Source of the DNA: Terebella lapidaria
Lineage: Eukaryota > Annelida > Polychaeta > Terebellida > Terebellidae
Length of the DNA: 64,000 nt
Assembly (NCBI GenBank): GCA_949152475.1
Contig: OX424555.1
Location: 71,315,499-71,379,498, forward strand
Direction of reading: 5' to 3'
Part shown: positions 24,901-39,190 of the stretch, one piece after another
Numbering within the stretch: the first letter of the stretch is position 1
Layout of the letters: every line of letters starts with the position of its first letter
Program-made: the position numbers and the translations under genes
Notes under the pieces: generated by a model
What the model saw: the letters and a program-made list of their open reading frames with translations, nothing else
What the model was told of the DNA's origin: nothing
Databases searched by the model: none

Positions 24901-25975
24901 AAATCTTTTACTGCAAGTAATCAGATTAGCTGTTCCCACAGTTGGCTCATTGGCACGGACTGGACTAAAAAGTTAAACCTATATCATTCTCCCACAGGAA
25001 AGTACTACAGTGTTAATTGTTATCATACTGCATTTTTACAAATAAAATGACCAGTCTCTTCGTGGACAGTGTGAACTTTGATGACACAAGTACGGAACGA
25101 ACATAGTGTGGCAAAATGTGACATGAAGGTATTCGAGGCAACAAACTCGTATCAGACTTCGAATGCTATGGCATAATTGAGCATCCAGTCCATTTTCATT
25201 CGACCAGTGAATATCGGAATCTCTTCGAATACACTGAGACATCTGATGCCCTATATCCCTATTGTGATATTGTCTTTATGATATTATTGTTATATAACAT
25301 ACCTAATGTGATATGATATTGTGATTTTTATCCCATAATTAGTCATTTTAGTACATGATGTAGTCTAGATACATGTGGATATATTTGATAAAATTCGCCA
25401 TCAAATTTATTTACCGTTTGTACCAAAACGACAATCGCCGTACATTAGGGATAGCCCTGGGGATCCTGGTATATGTAAATAGAGGAGCGGGAAAGGCCAC
25501 GCTGAAAGCAGACGACCTTGGGATCTTCAACAGTTGTAATGATTATAGTGGCCTCTGTGGTCAATGGCAAATTTTGACCCACATTCGCACTTAGATCTTC
25601 CTTCTGCAGAACATCAAGGAAAGCGATTTCGGTGTTTCCATGCTGGCTAGAGGCTGCCTTCTACACAGTGCTTTTTTTCGGGTTTTCTTGGATAGCATTA
25701 TTGATAGTTCATAATATGTATTTTCTTAATTGTGTACATGCGCGGTGTGAATAGTGTTCATACTTGTAAATATTGTACATCTTATTTTGCATACATTCTT
25801 CAAAGCATTCGCTGATAACGTACGACAGTGCCAGACATATTTCGACACATTTCGTTTCTCTAGATACTGTTCAAGGGTGATAAATGCAGTCCATTTTTCC
25901 AAGGTACATTATTGAATTGTACGTAGTGATTTATGCTGGAATAATCACATCTGATATGAGCAAGTACCTTCTCGA
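21993..25975. other. Intergenic sequence, no recognised gene
   Basis: Mostly AT-rich. A CpG-richer stretch at 23350-23690 is listed separately. At 23700-24180, phrases around GGTCCATA and TTTTCCACC recur in both orientations (near 23749, 23928, 24020 and 24150), suggesting a decayed element whose ends I could not fix. No frame resembles a known protein. Confidence 0.45.
23350..23690 (+). promoter_or_regulatory. Possible CpG-rich promoter and 5' exon
   Basis: Higher GC than its surroundings, with a CCAAT box (CCGCCAATAGCC, near 23410), repeated CGGACGGACG and a donor-like CCGCCAG|GTAATG at about 23681. It could be a non-coding first exon of a rightward gene, but no downstream coding exon is recognised nearby. 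Signal-based guess only. Confidence 0.2.
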
Positions 25976-26446
25976 TCATGGCACTTGCTCATAAAAACAG
26001 TTACTGCGATTGTAGCCTGTGCCAGTCATCCCGAGGTTTGCAGTGCCTTCATACTGTCTTGTCAACACCGTGTTAACTGGGGATGGCTCGGTTGGTATAC
26101 CTGGTGAGGTTAAGTTGATGTTTCTCCAGTCCATCACCTCCCCGTTGAACATATCTGTTATCTCCAAACAAAACACTTCACAAGCTGTGTCAGACAAATA
26201 GAACAGCACGGGAAGATAAAGATCCTGAAAGGACGAGGCAGCGCCTGGCCAATAACGCGCTTGTCTGCACTCACAGCTCGATCGCTTATATCCAGGGTTG
26301 AACTGTTTGCTTGCTCCGTCCGACCACCTTTGACATACGCTATTAGTTAAAACAATTGCTGCCTGCGCCGCCGTCTGGCTACTAATTGACAGAAGAGAAA
26401 AGAATATATGTTTGGAACCGATGGGTGAATAAATAAATTTGGGCAT
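25976..26446 (-). CDS. Possible small secreted cysteine-containing protein
   Basis: A 156-codon frame that I do not recognise. It starts with a stretch that could serve as a signal peptide (hydrophobic FFSLLSISSQTAAQA, plausible cut after AQA). The rest has six cysteines (SVC, SSCEC, ACEVFC, SNC), three Asn-X-Ser/Thr sites by eye, and acidic and aromatic residues typical of extracellular proteins. No acceptor is clearly better than the in-frame ATG, so it is drawn as a single exon; it could instead be an internal exon. No TATA box or poly(A) signal stands out. It may be a chance frame, and confidence is low. Confidence 0.28.
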   Translation of the reverse strand: MPKFIYSPIGSKHIFFSLLSISSQTAAQAAIVLTNSVCQRWSDGASKQFNPGYKRSSCECRQARYWPGAASSFQDLYLPVLFYLSDTACEVFCLEITDMFNGEVMDWRNINLTSPGIPTEPSPVNTVLTRQYEGTANLGMTGTGYNRSNCFYEQVP

Positions 26447-27428
26447 TGGGGCGAGTAGAACTTTGCGAGAGTCACTTTTTTTCCGTTCAGAACCCTAGGG
26501 TTATAAACGCTGGGGGTCGGTAAGTACGTACAAACTTCGGTGAGGAGGAGACCGCTGCTGCACACAGTGCACTGGCAATCTGTAATCAACCCTCACTCAT
26601 TTGTTTATCGAATCGACCAATTACATTTTGAGTTTGTGGTGCGAGGATTCGCCCTGAAATATAGTTGCCTCCTATCAAAACAAGACTCGATAGTCGCTGT
26701 ATGCTATTCATCATTGTGACTTTTGATTTCATCCCACTGGACAATCCATTAACGACCATTTCTCGAAACCAAGCTTTGATTCACGAAATATTTTCATAGC
26801 CAAATCATACATGGTAGCAAGTATACATCAATATTGTGAACCATCATTGCATTTTTCCAGCAGTGTATATTAGGGTTGAATAATTAGTGCTCATAGTTCA
26901 CGGGAGCATGTTGCTGGCCAGTGAAGGCAGAGATGGACTGATTGGCCTAGATCGAACGCAAGCCCTTGAGCTGGACGATAAGGAGCTGTCAGATGACCAC
27001 ATAGATCTGAGGCAGGCGCACTATCAGTTCGGGGCCCCAGCCGTGATCACGGGTACGGTTATCTCCCGGAGGTGCACCGGACCGTCAGATAACCCCGTGG
27101 ATGTTTCCCCTGTGAAAGCTAAGACAGGAGCTGGGTGCCGGGATCAAAGGTCTGGTGTGAGGAACACCGGTGGCCGTGTTTAGTCTAACGTTCCCCAGGG
27201 TAGCATGTTATGACGACAGCCACATCAAGCTTACACCTCGGGGGTCAGCCACGACCCACTTCAATATATTATATCGAGCAGACACAAAAAACAACGCGGT
27301 GGATCGGACGAGAACGAGGAAGCCCTATTGTTTCCGTCGATAGCTGGCGACGTGATCTCTTCCGGGTCGTCTTATTAGATACTGCCGAGATAAGACGATG
27401 TGCGATTATTGCTGGCCACCTCTTGCCC

Positions 27429-27478
27429 TGTCTACACGGTGGCGGCGACTGTCTATCTGCCTCCAGGAGTCTTGTAAG
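27429..27478 (+). repeat. 50-bp direct repeat, first copy
   Basis: TGTCTACACGGTGGCGGCGA continues into ACTGTCTATCTG and GGAGTCT. The second copy begins at 28244 with only a few changes (second listing). The spacing is 815 bp; whether this is a duplicated exon or a repeat-family fragment is not clear. Confidence 0.7.
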
Positions 27479-28243
27479 TCTAACGTTTGCAGCGCGTCTG
27501 TGCGTACGTCCGATTGAGGGTCGGCGATGTCGGTTGGCCGGTTCGGCAGCCCGCCTTTGATATCCCCTCCGTCCCTATCGATGCTGCGCTGCCACGATGT
27601 ATGTTCCAAACTGTTTTTCCTTGGCCCACTCCCAAAATGGCACGAAACCCTAGATGCTATATATCCAGGGTTGGGGTCTAAGAGAAAGTGGCCGGGTAAA
27701 AGACCAAAAGCTAGCTTCGTGTCATCACTTGTCTGGCTCATTGCCGCCAGGGATGGCAGCAATTATCGGACGACCAATAAAGGGTCACGACACTCGCGAC
27801 CAGACGAGCCCTGTCGCTCCCGGACTACCCCAATGTTGAGTCTTCGGCTCCACGTCGACTAGCTTATGTCATTAATTCTTACACATCGAGTGCTTAAATC
27901 AGGATGTATTTATACTGTGTCACGATATATGTATTGGACGGCGACAGGCTGATGCCGTATCTCAAGTAAACTTAATCAAGCCAAGGACGTGGATGGGACG
28001 GCCCCCGGTCTGTGGAAGGCAGTGGACCAGCACATGGACAGGACGGCCGGTCACTGTCTGCATAAAGACGGTCAGCATGTCGTGAGCTGCCACTCGCAGG
28101 ACAGGACACCTGACTTTGACTACCCATGCTCATCTATCAACTTACACAGAGACACAGCCAGCATTACATAACATGGAAGTGACATGAGGTGAGTGTTTAT
28201 GACTTTATGTGTGAATCTTCCTAAAGTCATTCAAGAAGTCATC

Positions 28244-28293
28244 ATGTCTACACGGTGGCGGCCACTGTCTATCTGTTTCCGGGAGTCTAATGT
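28244..28293 (+). repeat. 50-bp direct repeat, second copy
   Basis: TGTCTACACGGTGGCGGCCA followed by CTGTCTATCTG and GGAGTCT, matching 27429-27478 at roughly nine positions in ten. Confidence 0.7.
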
Positions 28294-31000
28294 AAAACCT
28301 CATTTTGTGCATAATTCCTTGTACGAAGGAATACACTACTTGCAGTACATTGCTTGATATAATATTCTCATCAATAACAACGCATCAAAATTAGACACAT
28401 TTAAAAGTCATTCACAGTGCTGACATTATTTATGTATTGTCCTTTTTCTTGCATTTAGTTTCTTGCTCACGTCGAATTTATTGCATTTTATTACATTCTG
28501 TAAATGTGTTCTCTCTTATATTTCCTTCCTCGATGTTCCAATAATCAACATACATGTATTATTACATTTTGTGCATAATTCCTTGTGCGCATCGGGTTTT
28601 ACTTCAATCCCAAAAGTTATTCGCAAATTCATGATTCGCCGGTATTTGTGGTCAGATTTGTCCACCCACATACGTTGTGATTTGCCAACAATATTCATGT
28701 CAGTGGGACTGTACCTTTACTGTACGGTACAATACTGCAAACTTGCGTGATTTCCATTCATGCATCATTGCATTAAGGTAAACGTTTGCTGGATAACTAT
28801 TGCAAGACAAAACATTCTGAACGTTATTTATAATTCATAGGACTCTATCGGCAATGATGATTTATCGCAAATTAAATTTTTTAAATAAAAATATATATTA
28901 ATGTATATCTCGAAACACTTGTCGCACTGTGGAGAAAAAAAGTATCATATTTGTCTAAACAATGTCACTTTGACGTTCCACTGAAATTCCATGTGTATAC
29001 TTCAAACATTCGCACATATTTATAACGTTTACAGCTGGCTACTTCGCTGAAGATTTCCATCCTATGTTTCCTTGAATTGTACACCTAATATTATTACTAA
29101 TGGGATAATATATTTATTTCTGTTAACGTGAACAACCATTGTTTTCGTCCATCGTGAGAATGCAGATGTTGATGTTTCATAGTTTCATGTTGAAGGACAG
29201 ACCTTTGAGTTTGAAAAACAGTGCTAAGTAAGGCATTTTTGACTGTAATTAATCAAATGAAAATCTTCCCTTATCACTCAGAAGAGCCACCACTCCTATC
29301 CATTCGGCCTTACAGGCCATCCATCACCTGTCGTTAAAAATGTGTGTGAATTTGAATTACATATCAATTACAATATATTTCATGTTTATGCATAGGGCTG
29401 AATCATTGATCATCACTGACCACAGGCACAAACCCTCGAAAAATCAAAAACAAAGTAGGTGCATATGAGCATATACCGTTTGAGTCGTACTCATTATTTG
29501 ATAACAAGCCAGAAAGTTCATGTCAAGATCGATACATTCTGCGGACACAACATTACTTGGGCCTGCCTTCTGCATGGTTTGGGTACTAACAACCGACTAA
29601 TTGAATTTTCAACATTGATGGCTGCCAACTGGAAATGTGACTATGCTAAATTAACAGGGCTGGAACGGGAATGACCGCAGTGGCCTTCATAATGTTGTCG
29701 AGGTATGGGAAACAACAGGACAGTGGATCCAGTGACTCACTACTGACTGGCCCCCGGTCAAATACTCTATATTGACCTCCTGTCATGCGGATATCATGAC
29801 GTGGAAATACCAGAACTTTGGTCCCTTTGTGATCAATTATTTTTTTGTAAGAAGAAATACATAGACCACTGTTGGACTCACAAATGTTTCAAATTACTAC
29901 GGAAACACGATCGCATAGATATCAGTCAGATGTGAAGGTTGACAAAGCACAAATAATATGATCAGTCCAGACCATAAAAATTCACTGTTCCTAGTGAAAT
30001 GTGCAGTGAGCTTACAAGTCTGCAGACTTTGTAACTTTGAAACAAAATTACGGAAATATGTCAAAGAGGAATATTGTTGATTGGGTAAAGACATTCTCAT
30101 CTGGAAACAAATTATAATTCAATACTCTAGATGTAATTGAAGTTGCAATAGATGATCGTTAGGTGTGTTACATGACCAATGGCATGTTTATCATTGCTAG
30201 GAATGGGATGGGATCAACTAGGTATTGGCACATTCGGTGTCTGCCACTGATGACGCCAAAGTGGCTCTGGATATACTTAGGACATTTCAAGTCGGACGTA
30301 TTTGATACTAATTTATTCACTTTAATTTTCTATTGGCTCAACAATGATGATATATTGCGGTTATGGCGGTATTTATGCAGAGGTCAGAAAGATATTATCA
30401 TAGGGAGTCATTGCAGGAGATTGCGCTTCTAAGCCTCAGTCATATAGTCACCTACCTCTCGGAAATCCGGTGAAAACTGGGGATAAATATGTCGAAGTTC
30501 AGCTCAACTGTTGAGGGTAGTTTCGACATGAAAATTAATGACCACCTCTGAGGCTGCTAAATCTCAAATCCATCTCAGCTATTGATGAGTCAATATACAC
30601 AATATGTTTATCACAAGCAACCCAGTTGTTAATAATGATAATTGTTCATTTTTCACAATGAATATAGATTCATACAACCAACAGAATTTTCGCTACGGAT
30701 AGCAGTAACAATGTATTTCTATTACAAAGTATCTCTTCCGGATACGATACCTAGGTGACATCACGAGGCTTTATTACTCATACATGTAGCATAATTACAT
30801 CCGCTGTCCACATTCAGGTTCACTCCGAACAGTCGACAAAACATGTTCAGTAAGAAAAGTGAAAGTAATGTGTAAATTACGCAAGTAATGTGACATGACT
30901 CGGCAGGTTCAGACAAGGGTCCAGGCAGGTATGTGTATGACTGAGACCTGTAAACATCGCCGACGCCGATATTCACCATTTTTGGATATTTTATACACTT

Positions 31001-34000
31001 AAACATGTACACAAAGCAAAATGATAGTAATAGTAATAAAAAAACAACAACAGCAATTCCGGCTTTCATTCATGGAAAAAGAGTGGTTGTATGAAGTAGC
31101 CGTTATCCGTTCGCTATGTAGCTTTGCAGAGCCAACAGAGAAATGTGTACAAGAGGCTCTTGTGTCCATTAGGTACAGGTCAAACCATCCATCTCGGCTC
31201 ATTTGGACACGGAAGGGGACACACTTGGGCCACAAATAGCTTGCTAATCGTCCAGTACAAACACGGCTTTGATTCTTGATTGATTCGCTTTGTCTTTGTC
31301 TTAGCCAAATATAGATCGGCCGGATCCGTGTAAAGGGGTTCACTGGAGCAGCAAACACTGCAACTGGTGCTTGTCAGCTCCTAGTGCCTGTCCCAGTGTC
31401 CAACTCTCGCTCACCTACACAGTGTCGTGACTGTTGGTGTTCCGGCCTCCCACGCACGTAAAAATGAATTAATTGTGTCCCGGCGAGGCCGCTTTATCAT
31501 CAAGTGGAGCTTTGAGGTGTAATTACTGATGTATACACACCATGTGTTTCCGGCGGAGCGAGGCCCCGTGAACCTCTACAAAGTAGTGTCGGAGTTGTCT
31601 CTTGACGGCCCGAGGCGAGATGTTCGGTGACGCAACTCAGAAGCACGTCCGTACCAAAGGTCACAATGTCGTCAGTGCTCCCAGCAATGCAGCAATGCGC
31701 TCTTCCCCAGCTTATGGTCATGAACTTTGTCTGTGATAACATTTTCGTTTACTTAGGTTAATGAATGGAAAACATGAGAGCGGTTATAGGATCATATGGC
31801 TATTACTTATCGTTGTGTGTGTAGACGATATACAGGGCCATATAAAGTTGTGAGTCAGTCGACGTTGACCGCAAGGCCCTGTCGGTCCTTATATTAGCAG
31901 GTCGGCTATCATTTATCACTAACACAACTAACAGATTGCTCCTATCTGCTGGCAACAAGGACGAGCGTTACGCGCCGGTCACGGAAGGCTATCACTTTAG
32001 GGCCCTTGCAATGTTATTGCTTTCCGCTGATGCAGCAATTTGTTGAGCGAAGCCCTGACTTCTCTATCAAATCAAGGGCTCGGACAGGCAGCCGCCTGTC
32101 GACTGCTGGTAACGAAACGGGATTACACACGTTATTGCGACCATCTCCGAGTTTTCTGCTTGATCAAGCGAAATGGCCATGTGATGTCACTGTCTAAATA
32201 TAGAACTTGTGACGACATTTAGGACGAAACTTTCAACGCGCAGAGTGTAACATAAAGCTGGCTTTGTAGAGAAGTTTGACTAGTTGCATGATAGCCTTTA
32301 CCACGTGTAGTATATTATAGATCGATAAGGTCTCGTGATAGACGTTCTCAGAACGTTGTCCTGCGTGACTCCAAACGCAGTGAACACAGGTGTAAGTATA
32401 AACGTATACGTGTTGTAGATCATGGAATCTATTTCATTTCCTTCATTATATTACATTTCTTGGTGTTTAATATTCACTACTGATATGAAATGATTATCGG
32501 TGTGAACATTATTAAAAATGGCACCCCTATGTCATCCGAGATTTTCTGACATGACATCACTACTACATGAGGCTAAACCTAGTCGTGGATGATGATGGTG
32601 CAATACTCAACATATGTTGTGAAATCAGGGACTTTTCTGTCATATAATTTCCTCACCGAATCAAATTTTGGGTCTTCTATGAACTTCGAGGAATATGTTC
32701 TAGGTAACACTGTAGGTGACTATTTGTAAATGACACACACACTGTGGCTTGTTACATGGGTAGACTTTCCTGATTGGTAATGATATCATATAGGATACTG
32801 AACCGACCACAACTATAAAACCTTCAAAGGATGGGTCAGTTATACATGCAGTCATCGGTGTAATCGTCTTGAGTGATCAAACGGTTTTATCCATTATTGG
32901 CACTGGAATGCGTTTTATTCGTGCCTCATATATCTATCATCAGATACGATAAATCCCTGATAGTCTATGATCTATTGTGGCCGTCTGATTGTTGGTGTGA
33001 ATACATGTATGAATACACCGTGGTGGGAGGCGTGGGTGTGACAAATTAATTGATGGCGATTTGAGAAGCGATTAAGTGCGTAAGTTAATAACATTGTCAA
33101 TTACTCGCAGCAAAGTTCACACGACATTTTAGACGACAGTTTCAGGAGTGTGAGGTCCAATATTGACTGTAATCGATGCGGATTATTCCTCGAAGTGGAG
33201 GAGTGCCAGTCAATTGCTCTGCCCTTGTCGTAGGCAGCTATGCACAGTCTATTGCTTTTAGTTTCACATTTGAAACGTCATTGAATTGATGTAGAAGTTA
33301 CACGTCCAACAAAAATCCCATGTACCTTCCTGCAAGGACGATTCCAGAAATAGCATTCTGGGACTAACGCCATGACCCCGGGCTGTTTGTAAGCGCACCA
33401 TGGTAGTGGGCGCCGACTACCTTTTGTCATATGTTCCATTTGTCTAGATTGTGAACATTACACGGATGAAGAAAACATGGTACAAAACTTCTGTTCATGT
33501 AACAAAGGTAGCTAAGGTGACATTCTCCCATAGTGTTCGGAATTATAAAATATGCATGATGTGAACCGTTTATATGGCAATGTTGAGGTGAATGGGCTGT
33601 ACTCGTGTATTCTGATTGAGCTTCAGGTCGGATCAGGTGAGTGGTCGACAGGCTTCTTGTAGAACTTAGTGTGCATGTCTCGATTGTGTAGCGTGAAGTT
33701 TTGATAACTTCACTTCAGGTAGATGTGTAGCTACATGTAAACAAGGAATACCCTATGCAATTTTAAGCAGATATATGTACATTGGAGGATTGCATAGCAG
33801 TAATAATGCTTACCAATCACGCAGACTGTCGTGTTAGATTATGAGATATTCTGAGACAAGGTCATCGCAAGTCCAAGTGCTGTAAAAGACCTGATGCTCT
33901 GATTGGACCTCGACCGACGACTATCTCTTGACAACGTAGACAACATGGCCAACAGCCATCGAAGCCATTCCGTCCTTTTCAATACATCATATATATTGAC

Positions 34001-37000
34001 GGTCAGAAAACCAGTACAGTCTAGCCGGAGATTTGTTAGATGTGCCGTTTGGATTTTTTCGCCCCAAAATATTTCCAAAAGTTGATGATAATTTTCCAAT
34101 TTGGTTCTATACGAGCGTGCCTGGATGGTCTAGGAGCAGATCTTTGATCGAATCGCGTTATCACAGCATCTTCCGAACGTTAAATTCCAGACAATGACCG
34201 CGAGAACTTTAGCGCCAGCCCGTCAGTTGATAAGTAAGACATACCGCATAAATGGGGCATTTCGTGTGACGGTTTTATTGTTACGATCTTCCCGGCTTGT
34301 AGTAGCATTTTTTGCCGGGTCGCAAGGTTCAGAGCAATCATTCATGTGTCGGTTCTCCCGGAGAGACTAGTCCAAGCACGGTCAGTAACCTCGCCAGTAG
34401 ATGTCAACAGTCAAACTACTTGGCTCGACAATAGCAATTCTCAGTCTAATTGATGCGCCAAAATTGAATGAAATTTTAATGCGATTGTAGCAAAAAGTCA
34501 ATTTTGTCTGATATTTTCGTTATGTTGGTAACATGGATGATTTCGACGAGAAATACGAAAGAGGAGTCCAAATTACCGAATTTCTTATTGCCTGGCTCAG
34601 CTCATCATACACGGAAAGAAAATATATTTTGCATCATAATCTGTTATTAACCACGAGCACAAGTGACTCGTAAGATGAAAGCTGAGTGTTTTTAAATCAC
34701 TTGGACCTGTCACTGGTCTCAACAAACTGCTAATTCACGGTGTTAGTAGCCATTTTGGTCGACCTTTGAAGTAAGTTTCTCAAGTGCACTTTTCTAGAAA
34801 CCTTAGGAATCGTTAAAGACTTGAGCCAGAACGATGCCAGAGCTCGCCACAGTGTCTCGTGGAGACCGGGCAGGATTTGTGGTTGCCCTGTGGCTAGATA
34901 CAGCGACTAAATGCCGGAGATTGCTGGCCGCTCGACACGTATCGATACTGCTCTTGTTCTCCGCTGGCCGTTTCCGTGAAGATGGCTGAAAAATCAGTGT
35001 TTTGGCGCCGTTGTAGGACCCGTGCAAGAGTCTACTTGTCTATGGACGGTCCCCTGCTAAATCTCACTTCTGCGTCACCTAGGCTTAAAAACACCCAGAA
35101 CAGAATTGATATCTCATTGATTATCTATGGCTCATCTTTGATAACTGGAAATGCGCAATGCAGTCCACAGTGCATAAATTTGACCATTGAAGTTATCCGA
35201 CAAAACAAACTTTATATAACTTGCTTTAATTGAATGTACATAATATATAAAGTTATTTCATATCAGATCACGATACTGCAGGAACAGATGTACAAGTCAT
35301 AGTGCCGAAAAGGTGTCGCACACGAATCTTAACCATTACAATCCAATAGATTCACAACAGTGAAATATAAATTGGTTCGGATATAATCCCGGACCTCTGA
35401 TTACATCGGAAGCTGTTGTCCTGACTTGGAAAAACGTAATGCTACATTACACCACTGCATGGTATGTTGCTCGTACAGTTTTAGAAAAGCTGGCCGTAAA
35501 CAATGAGATAATGTCGACCAGTCTACAACCTTGGATATATATTTAGAACAACGAGCTGCTTTGGGAAATCCATAATGTGCAAATAGCATGGAAAATGTAC
35601 TAAATTACTAACTGGTCGAATTCTAGGTTCTTTGTGAGTCGTCACTTCTTTATCAAGGTTTGCCTTCAAAATGTCGTGTTTTACCTATTTATTGCCGCAG
35701 TATATTTGTGTACATACTTTACAGGTGTCCGAATCGTTGTTTTGTACGGATTATATGCCTATGTGCAGACTCATATTTGTTCATTTTTCAGGATATAAGG
35801 CTTTCACGGATAATTCATTGTTGTGCAGATGATCAGTTTCCCATATATTATACACACATCCATTTTGTTTGGCAATTTGAATGATTTTGAATTAATGAAG
35901 TTCAATCCAATTATACTGAGCGCTTTTCACTGGAATCATGTGATCTCAAGGAATTGATCAGGACGACTTTACCATGGTGAAAACTGTAATTGCACGTCCG
36001 CGCAGGAATCCCCAGCAGGATCAGTGTGCGGAGATCGCACATTAATCAGGAGCGGGTGGCACTGTAACTATTGCCCTCGGCTCGGTCACATTCCAGTACG
36101 GAACGGGGACACCACGTCTGAAAGTAACAAAACCTGTGACAGAAAACTGGGCAACTGTACCGAGGGACAGACTTAGACAGACCGAACCCAGTCCCTCGAC
36201 TGCCTTCTGCTGAAGACAAGGGTATGTTAGATTGCTGAAAGGATGGGTAGTGGGGGCACGGAAGAGTTGTCCCGGGGGCCGATTCCCGCCAGTCGGCCGT
36301 CGGGTACACAGACAGACGAGGCCAGCCCCGCCTCGGAGTCGCCACGTCGGCACCCGGGGTGTCAAACCAGCAAACGGACACCTCTTCTTCCCCCAGCCAC
36401 CGTGTCACGGGGTCCACCAGTGCCGGCTCAATAAATACCGACAAGTATTTATGGATAAATCCCGTGGAAGTCTTCTCTCGCTACTTGTCGGCCGATGTTT
36501 TCTGAGCTGTCCTCTCTCATTCACACTACACCTGGCGTAGAGTAGAGATCCAGGAGTGACTATATACGGGAAGTTATCCCCAGCATGACGCAGCCTGGAC
36601 ACTCCACGACAAGTTTGTCATCATCGCTTGTAGCAAACGGATATGGTCCATTTCATAATGAAATTTTACTTCAAGTTTTTGATTGATGGAGTTGCCAGTG
36701 ATTGACATCAAGCGGTGTCAATAAAATGTTATACAACAAGCAAAGGGCTGCGACTTCCGGCGGCTAGGAGTGTCCAGTCTGAGAGGTGTGCCCAAGGAGA
36801 TTTGTGGCTATCGAACTATGGAGTCCATTGATTGCACTGCAACTGATACAGGAAACACTACAAACAGAAACGTCATACGATCCGGGGGAGTATCGACAGT
36901 ATATATGAAGCTGCGGGGGTGGCTGATCTGTAAACACCAGTGTTCGAAATAATCGCTGGCGCACGATCAGGACACAAAAACCTCTGATCACTGAAAAATC

Positions 37001-39190
37001 GGCTCTAGAGATGGATTCTATCACACACAATAGCAACCAGTGGCTATAAATACTATGGATATCTCGGCACCTGCAGCACTCCTGGAAAAGATATGATAAC
37101 TTAATTCTTAAGGCGCCGATTGGAACTTACTGACGAGTTATTACATCAAATAGGCATATCATAATATATACGGACATATGAAGGGGATAAAGGTAGGGCT
37201 AATGAGTGTATGAACAGTATTGCTTTTCAAAAGTTTCTGGTTAAAATATTGAGCACTGTAAAGAGTTTGATCAGGATTTGGATATCGTACACTATAGTTT
37301 TTTTCAGGATCATATGTCACATGTCGTAATAGCAGTTTCGTAGATGAGTCTGTATCTTCAACGTTGGATGGGTGTTGGGTTTATGATTTGGCGAGCGACG
37401 TTCAGGTTTTGGGACCGCTTCTACATTGGGTATCACTCCAGTGCTTTCAACACGTGGTCTGCGAGACAGTTCGCGCCAATATGGACGCGTATTGCGGAGT
37501 CGGAGTGGTCTCCCGGCACTTGACGGCCGCATATTTCAGCACTTCCCGGCTCAAGTGGGAGACAGATAAAAGCCTTTAATGCCCTCGACGGAGTTGGTGA
37601 ATTTTTTTAACCCCCGGACAGGAGGTGATATTGCCGGTTCATGTAACCACTGAAGTCAAAATAACTGTGAAGTTGACTCGACCACTTACCCTCAGGATGC
37701 GTGGAGATCGATGGGGAAAACATTGCTCATAATTAGGTATTGTCCCAGAAACTATCAGTTATATCGGGACCTATTTAGTTTGGCCCTCCCTAGGTAACTG
37801 CCGGAAAGCTTTAGCATATTATAGAGGGTTGATAATGTACCGGTATTATGTGTGTGCATGGGTATTCTAGGAGAAGAGACCGTCTGATGTTTTGTAACCT
37901 AAAAAGTCCAGTTATATCCAGTTTGGTGTGAAAATGACCCTTGTTTGACTATTATTTGCTAATTGGGATTAATTACGTTTAATTATATGTAGAAGATCTG
38001 TGAGTTTTGACCGTTCCGTCAGCTAATTGTATGGATGTCCCTTTGTATCACAATTCACAAGGATGACATCAAGAGATCAAATACTGGAGTGTCGACCACT
38101 TACACATGACGACATACTATTGTTTGGTAAATACAGTAGCTTGTGTGGTATAAATTTATTAGGACCCAGGTATGTTAGTGGGCCGTGTTCACGTTTTGTG
38201 GGTTGTGTATATTTCAATCACGTAATGAATACCTGTGGTTTACCTGACTTATGACGATTGAATTTAGAACCACCTGTTCTGACAGCCGTACACTCAAGTT
38301 TACCCACCTATCCATTATCTGCTACTTATACCACTTCAGAAGTCCCCTCAGACAGTATTGTTTTGCAATTATTTCTCACTAACCTCACGTGGGCTCGTAT
38401 AAATCTAACCATGAAGCAGTCTCTCTCTTGCAAGAGATCACCATCAAACGACATCTAGAAATATTTCCGACATGCCGGTGTCGTTGTGGACACATCCTCT
38501 TGGTTACTATAGCTACTACGGGCGTTCCAGGGGGTCATGTGACCCAGTGCAACGTGCGTAGCCTGGCATTGCGCGCAGCACTCGAGCCGTCAGTAGAGAA
38601 CACTTCATGAGAACCTGCTACGTACATCCCATCAAAGAAAGCGTGATTCCAGATCTTGTTACTATTCCCGTTCAGCGGACCACAAAAGGAGGTCCAACAA
38701 ACGACATCGATTAGGCGGGTTGATTGAATGGCTGACACCCACGCGCCAACACACGGACTGCCCGCCGTGTCTCGTGAGGCCCACTCTCTCCCAATCGACC
38801 GTGTCTCGCGCGAAATAATGCCACATACCTTCCTGACGCCATTCGGCGTGCGTACCTCTACAGAAGACAATGACAATTATAGGAGACTTCTTGTCGGTTT
38901 TTCTCCAAAACAGTGCTATTTATATACAGAAAAGCAAATAATAGTACATTTTGTCTCGCTGATTAAAAATGAAGAAACGTGCTTTTGTGTGAAGATTTGT
39001 CAACGCTTCCTTTCAATTCCAGTAAAACACGTTCACTGGAATTAAATGATTGGCCAGTCGGGTCAGCGATTGAGTCATTTCCGCCTCATTTCCATTTCAC
39101 ATCCGAGCTCTTATATATAAGATTTCGTGGTGTTCCCTCCGATGTGTCAGTTTCTGGTCCATCAGGCCTCTGGACATCGCTCAGCTCAGT
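31001..39190. other. Long intergenic stretch, no recognised gene
   Basis: Alternates AT-rich sequence with CpG-richer patches (31370-31700, 34800-34990, 36040-36560, 37380-37560, 38460-38860). None of the open frames resembles a known protein, and none is longer than about 130 codons. A small candidate exon at 34533-34679 is treated as a finding. The CpG-rich patches may be regulatory or host non-coding exons; nothing firmer can be said. Confidence 0.45.

Larger units (their letters stand above)
26590..31000. other. Intergenic sequence with a GC-richer core, no recognised gene
   Basis: 26887-28170 is GC-richer and holds several overlapping frames on both strands, none resembling a known family. 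A 50-bp phrase is present twice (27429 and 28244), and TTTTGTGCATAATTCCTTGT occurs near 28307 and 28566. A weak R1 fragment (CTGATGACGCCAAAGTGGCT) is at about 30246. The rest looks unique. Confidence 0.45.

Noticed and set aside
26887-27862. Cluster of overlapping frames of 60-118 codons in GC-rich DNA
   Set aside because: Fewer stops are expected in GC-rich DNA; frames occur on both strands and none resembles a family.
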